NCBI GenBank assembly: GCA_003224785.1
Contig: QHZV01000240.1
Coordinates: 1 to 6,970 of the forward strand
Direction: 5' to 3'
DNA length: 6,970 nucleotides
From: Acidobacteriota bacterium
GTDB lineage: Bacteria; Acidobacteriota; Terriglobia; Terriglobales; Acidobacteriaceae
Part shown: positions 6,081 to 6,970 of the stretch, one piece after another
Position numbering within the stretch: the stretch's first letter is position 1
Layout of the letters: every line of letters starts with the position of its first letter
Made by a program: the position numbers and the translations under genes
Notes under the pieces: generated by a model
Database searches by the model: none
What the model was told of the DNA's origin: nothing
The model's input: only the letters and a program-made list of their open reading frames with translations

Positions 6081-6557
6081 ATGCAAAAACAGTTTTTAGC
6101 GATTGTAATCGTGCTCCTCGTTGCGGCGAGCTGCTTGGCGCAAACCCACACAACCACGAAGAAGCGGACCACGACCGCCCCGGCGAACGCTAACCTGCCC
6201 ACCAAGGTTACCGGTGAAGGAACGAAGACCGCCACGGGGCTGCAATATTGGGACATCAAGATTGGAGCCGGCGAAAAAGCTATTCGCGGAGAGAAAGTGG
6301 ACGTCGATTACACCGGCTGGCTGACAAATGGTAAGAAATTCGATAGCTCAGTGGGAACCGGACATCCCTTCGAGTTCGTCCTTGGCCATGGCGACGTTAT
6401 CAAAGGCTGGGACGAGGGCGTGGCAGGAATGAAAGTTGGAGGCAAACGCCAGTTGCGAATTCCGCCCGACCTTGCCTACGGAGAGCGCGGCTATCCCGGC
6501 GCAATCCCTCCGAACTCAACCCTGATTTTCGATGTTCAGCTGGTGGCCGTGAAGTAA
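6081..6557 (+). CDS. Secreted FKBP-type peptidyl-prolyl cis-trans isomerase
   Basis: This enzyme should catalyse prolyl cis-trans isomerisation and assist protein folding outside the cytoplasm. The 158-residue product starts with a signal peptide ([20 protein letters not shown], cleavage probably after residue 20 or 21). AASC is a poor lipobox, so a lipoprotein is less likely. A Thr/Lys-rich linker (about 22-50) leads to one FKBP domain (about 52-158). Residues lining the FKBP12 active site are present: DYTGWL (Tyr), FDSS (Asp), FEFVLG (Phe), VIKGWDEGV (Val, Ile, Trp), AYGERG (Tyr) and LIFDVQLV (Phe). It should therefore be catalytically competent and FK506-sensitive by family. ATG 6081 is fixed by a strong AGGAGA at 6070-6075, five bases upstream, which is the best ribosome site in the window. 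Longer in-frame starts would run through the stem-loop and spoil the signal peptide. Confidence 0.95.
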   Translation: MQKQFLAIVIVLLVAASCLAQTHTTTKKRTTTAPANANLPTKVTGEGTKTATGLQYWDIKIGAGEKAIRGEKVDVDYTGWLTNGKKFDSSVGTGHPFEFVLGHGDVIKGWDEGVAGMKVGGKRQLRIPPDLAYGERGYPGAIPPNSTLIFDVQLVAVK

Positions 6558-6572
6558 AGAGGTAAGCCTCGA

Positions 6573-6599
6573 AAATTACTCAATCACAAATTACCCAAT
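6573..6599. repeat. Short A/T-rich direct repeat between the FKBP gene and rpmB
   Basis: AAATTACTCAAT (6573-6584) and AAATTACCCAAT (6588-6599) match at 11 of 12 positions with a 15-base period. They fill most of the 42-base gap between two convergent genes and reach the rpmB stop. No hairpin terminator is evident beyond a weak AAGCCT/AGGCTT pair (6564-6569 with 6602-6607) with a long loop. Confidence 0.55.
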
Positions 6600-6788
6600 T
6601 TAGGCTTTCACCACTTTGCCGCTTCTCAGGCAGGACGTGCAGACGCGAATCCGCTTGCTCGCGCCCTTCACTTTGGCGTGGACCGGGCGCAGATTCACAT
6701 TCCACCGCCGCTTGGTCACGTTGTGGGCGTGGCTGATGTTATTTCCAAATTGCGGCCCCTTGCCGCAGATTTCGCAAACTTGTGCCAT
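6600..6788 (-). CDS. rpmB: 50S ribosomal protein L28, zinc-ribbon (C+) form
   Basis: L28 is a small protein of the large ribosomal subunit. The 62-residue product is typical of the short bacterial form. It has [25 protein letters not shown] at the N-terminus (conserved GNNISHAHN) and [11 protein letters not shown] near the end. Cysteines C5, C8, C50 and C53 make two CxxC pairs, the zinc-binding version. Genomes with this version often also carry a cysteine-free paralogue controlled by Zur, which is not visible here. ATG 6788 is supported by GGAG (6797-6794 on the minus strand), five bases upstream. The gene stands alone, convergent with the FKBP gene. Confidence 0.97.
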   Translation of the reverse strand: MAQVCEICGKGPQFGNNISHAHNVTKRRWNVNLRPVHAKVKGASKRIRVCTSCLRSGKVVKA

Positions 6789-6829
6789 GACTACTCCGGA
6801 ATCTAAGTATCAATGCGTTGGAAAGATAG

Positions 6830-6859
6830 ATTTTAAGCTATTTTGCCGATTTTTGCGAA
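6830..6859 (-). promoter_or_regulatory. Weak candidate promoter for rpmB
   Basis: On the minus strand, TAAAAT (6835-6830) is a five-of-six -10 match. TTCGCA (6859-6854) lies 18 bases upstream and is a four-of-six -35 match. This would give a leader of about 35 bases before the rpmB ATG. The surrounding stretch is A/T-rich compared with the genes, as expected for a promoter. Beyond it, 6860-6970 shows only a CCAATT/AATTGG pair (6879-6903) and no gene I can support. Confidence 0.35.
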
Positions 6860-6970
6860 TTTGCAATTCTAATAACATCCAATTCGTGATTCACCCCAAT
6901 TGGCAGTCGCTCGCACTGGCAGTTCAGGGCTGATCTCGTCTTCTGCCATACTTATTCAATGTCTTCCCCG

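Noticed and set aside
6872..6949. Minus-strand ATG frame of 26 codons upstream of rpmB.
   Set aside because: It has no ribosome site or recognisable similarity and is preceded by an in-frame stop, so it is not the end of a longer gene.
6959..6970. ATG TCT TCC CCG at the right edge as the start of a plus-strand gene.
   Set aside because: Only four codons are visible and there is no Shine-Dalgarno before it.
1..6970. A dedicated defence, biosynthetic or mobile gene cluster.
   Set aside because: All full-length genes are recognised housekeeping or common accessory families on alternating strands. No nuclease, transposase, phage or modular biosynthesis gene was found.

Overview
The window looks like an ordinary, moderately GC-rich chromosomal segment of a member of the Acidobacteriota. 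That assignment is inferred from three things: the style of the proteins, the dense small palindromic repeats of a kind I associate with that phylum, and the C-terminal end of what I read as an acidobacterial-type APC permease. Nothing in the window proves the taxon. No tRNA, rRNA, CRISPR array, insertion sequence or transposase gene was seen.

Layout from left to right: (1) the 3' end of a gene entering from the left, probably an APC-family permease with a cytoplasmic tail, on the plus strand. (2) gltX (glutamyl-tRNA synthetase), which overlaps it by 4 bases. (3) A near-perfect 18-bp hairpin between convergent genes. (4) A TIGR01777-type NAD-dependent epimerase on the minus strand. (5) A short divergent control region holding two candidate -10 boxes flanking one inverted repeat. 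(6) A full-length bifunctional (p)ppGpp synthetase/hydrolase (Rel) on the plus strand. (7) A 229-base spacer carrying a three-hairpin composite repeat that runs to the start of ridA. (8) ridA. (9) A spacer with a 12-bp stem-loop, then a secreted FKBP-type prolyl isomerase. (10) rpmB (ribosomal protein L28, four-cysteine form) on the minus strand. The last 180 bases hold a weak candidate rpmB promoter and no gene I can support.

The genes are mostly housekeeping: translation (gltX, rpmB), stringent response (rel), metabolite damage control (ridA) and envelope protein folding (FKBP). They do not form an obvious dedicated system, and I found no convincing undescribed multi-gene system. The most notable content is the repeats. 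One hairpin family with arms around GGGCG/CGCCC occurs three times in 3.2 kb. One copy forms the C-terminal tail of the permease, one sits in frame inside the epimerase gene, and one lies in the leader of rel just before its start codon. The first two copies match at 30 of 33 positions and differ at one stem pair by a compensatory swap. A different composite repeat abuts ridA. Small hairpin repeats have therefore colonised gene ends, a gene interior and translation-start regions here, and may have changed protein sequences and leaders.
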